DNA from: a bacterium BRH_c32
GTDB lineage: Bacteria; Bacteroidota; Ignavibacteria; Ignavibacteriales; Melioribacteraceae
Reading direction: 5' to 3'
DNA length: 64,000 nucleotides
NCBI GenBank assembly: GCA_001516025.1
Contig: LOEU01000001.1
Location: forward strand, 62,001-126,000
Shown here in pieces: positions 62,886 to 64,000 of the stretch. The stretch's first letter is position 1. Every line of letters starts with the position of its first letter. The position numbers and the translations under genes are program-made. Below the pieces are notes generated by a model. The model made no database searches and was not told the DNA's origin. It saw only the letters and a list, made by a program, of their open reading frames with translations.

Positions 62886-64000
62886 TTAAAACGTCTCTGC
62901 TTTACTCATAACTATTTTGTGAATATTTAGCGCACCTAGAACCACAGCGGGAATCCCCTGTCCCGGGAACGCAGTATCGCCGGATAGATAAAAATTCTTT
63001 AACATCGTTTTATTCGGAGACATGTTTATTAATGATTTTCTTAATGAATGTGGAATACCGCCTACATAACCTCTATATCTCTTGGTGTAAAACTCAAATG
63101 TATTTGGAGTACCGCTTAGAAGATACATTTTTCTACTATCGGAAAACTCGGGAAATTGGTATTCAAACTCCTCTAAAAGTTTTATCGTTACCAATTCTTT
63201 TCTTTTGTCATAATCTTCATAATCATTAAGTTCCCAATCACCTACATACGTATGAAAAGAAATTGAAACCGTTTTCCAACCCTTCGGAGCGCGCTCAAAA
63301 TCATCGGGTTCAGAAAAAGTAACAAACATTGAATTGCCATGCGAAAAAGGGATTTTCTCTTTTGTATGGACTTGATAATAAGCCGATGGAGTCGGAAGAT
63401 TGGACTCGATAGCAAAATTAATAGTAAAAGCACCCCAAGCCGAATCAAAATATTTTGCTTTCTTTCTAAAATAATCCCCTTCTCTTCCTTCAATCATATT
63501 GCCTAAATTCCAAATTGGAATATTGGAGATAACACCCTTTGAATGATACACCTCCCCTTTCGCGGTACTGATTTTATACCCTTCTTTTTCAATCTCTATT
63601 TTACTTACCCGGTTCTTAAATTTTATTTCTCCACCTAATTGAATAAATTTTTTATAAATAAGATCAGCATTTGATTTCATTCCGCCATAAGGATAATATG
63701 TTTCTGAAGGATATGCCAATCCCATTGCGGCGGTTAAGTATGGAGTATCTTCAATGCTATTTTGAGAAGTGATCAGTAACTGTTCACCCAAAAAGCGATA
63801 ATAATTTTTATTATTGATAGCCGATTTCGGTATAAATGATTCAAGACTATTAAATGCGGCAGGAATTAATCCGGCATATTTGAAATTAGATAATTTTATT
63901 AATGAGATTGCTTCCTTAATTGAAGTTGGAGGTATAGAAAAATTATTCATGACAAAATTCCACATCATCTCTTCGGTCTTATAAATTTTATTCCATATTT
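62886..64000 (-). CDS. CrtI-superfamily NAD(P)/FAD-dependent oxidoreductase, N-terminus cut by window edge
   Basis: The frame is open to 64000 through ...IWNKIYKTEEMMWNFVMNNF, so the ATG at 63968 is internal; about 371 codons are visible. The tail YLSGDTAFPGQGIPAVVLGAL is the CrtI/CrtN/CrtO-type C-terminal motif. The middle (GMKSNADLIYKKFIQLGGEIKF) matches carotenoid desaturase/isomerase relatives. Third such enzyme in the operon; the exact step is unknown. An 85-base gap separates it from crtI. Confidence 0.8.
   Translation of the reverse strand, partial: IWNKIYKTEEMMWNFVMNNFSIPPTSIKEAISLIKLSNFKYAGLIPAAFNSLESFIPKSAINNKNYYRFLGEQLLITSQNSIEDTPYLTAAMGLAYPSETYYPYGGMKSNADLIYKKFIQLGGEIKFKNRVSKIEIEKEGYKISTAKGEVYHSKGVISNIPIWNLGNMIEGREGDYFRKKAKYFDSAWGAFTINFAIESNLPTPSAYYQVHTKEKIPFSHGNSMFVTFSEPDDFERAPKGWKTVSISFHTYVGDWELNDYEDYDKRKELVTIKLLEEFEYQFPEFSDSRKMYLLSGTPNTFEFYTKRYRGYVGGIPHSLRKSLINMSPNKTMLKNFYLSGDTAFPGQGIPAVVLGALNIHKIVMSKAETF

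Noticed and set aside
63968-64000. Treating 63968 as the true start of the third CrtI-like protein
   Set aside because: The frame continues to the window edge and the FAD-binding N-terminus is missing, so the gene is cut rather than short.
1-64000. tRNA, rRNA, CRISPR, insertion sequences, prophage or integration sites
   Set aside because: No cloverleaf, rRNA-like stretch, regular spacer array, transposase or integrase frame, or flanking direct repeats were seen by eye. A tRNA could still be missed without a computed search.

Overview
The window is AT-rich, gene-dense bacterial chromosome. It most likely comes from the Ignavibacteria/Chlorobiota side of the Bacteroidota superphylum. Three things point there. 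A secreted protein ends in the type IX secretion (T9SS) sorting domain with the NYPNPFNPST signature common in Ignavibacteria. Several promoters fit the Bacteroidota pattern TTTG-N19/20-TAnnTTTG. The gene content is also typical: a classical menaquinone operon, Rnf, an UpxY/NusG-like protein and a SusC-like TonB receptor. No tRNA, rRNA, insertion sequence, prophage or CRISPR array was seen.

Layout. 1-2.3 kb: a partial aspartate aminotransferase and a T9SS-exported split-Soret-like cytochrome behind a very good sigma-54 promoter. 2.4-8.3 kb (minus): a long operon hrcA-grpE-dnaJ-comEA-like-two unknowns-rsmD-coaD. 8.4-13.1 kb (plus): purM, a TatD/radical-SAM fusion, a D-Ala-D-Ala carboxypeptidase and prmA. 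13.1-22.1 kb: a MarR regulator, the overlapping menF-D-H-B-A-C-E operon and a facing hotdog thioesterase, which together give most of menaquinone synthesis from chorismate. 22.1-23.5 kb: an exported MORN-type repeat protein. 23.6-29 kb (minus): rnfCDGEAB plus rseC. 29.2-30.1 kb: a metallophosphoesterase. 30.3-36.5 kb (plus): a seven-gene glycan operon built around NeuB, an SpsF-like cytidylyltransferase, a KdsC-like phosphatase, an aminotransferase and an SDR, ending in a membrane fatty-acid-hydroxylase-like protein. This suggests an unusual nonulosonic-acid-like sugar. 36.6-38.1 kb: metK and its leader. 38.1-48.7 kb: a DUF4139 protein, an NtrB/NtrC-like two-component pair, a TonB receptor, a hybrid kinase, an UpxY-like factor, a YhaM-like nuclease and a TPR protein. 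48.7-54.5 kb: a sirtuin, queE-queD, rpsT, a GlmU-like enzyme, a small beta-barrel-like protein and a cysteine-rich PAS kinase. 54.6-64 kb (minus): a carotenoid operon (crtI-like, crtI, crtB, unknown, crtY-type cyclase, second desaturase, acyltransferase, glycosyltransferase, cruF, crtW), cut by the window end.

The most striking signal is the metK leader. It holds two copies of a SAM-II riboswitch aptamer in tandem. The distal copy is followed by an intrinsic terminator, and the proximal copy runs straight into the metK Shine-Dalgarno. The layout implies one SAM signal read twice, at transcription and then at translation. Also notable are the sigma-54 promoter on the exported cytochrome, two intrinsic terminators embedded in the coding sequence of convergent neighbours (in prmA for marR, in the thioesterase gene for menE), a NeuB homologue with no SAF domain, and a degenerate ~60-bp triple repeat at 54.5 kb.
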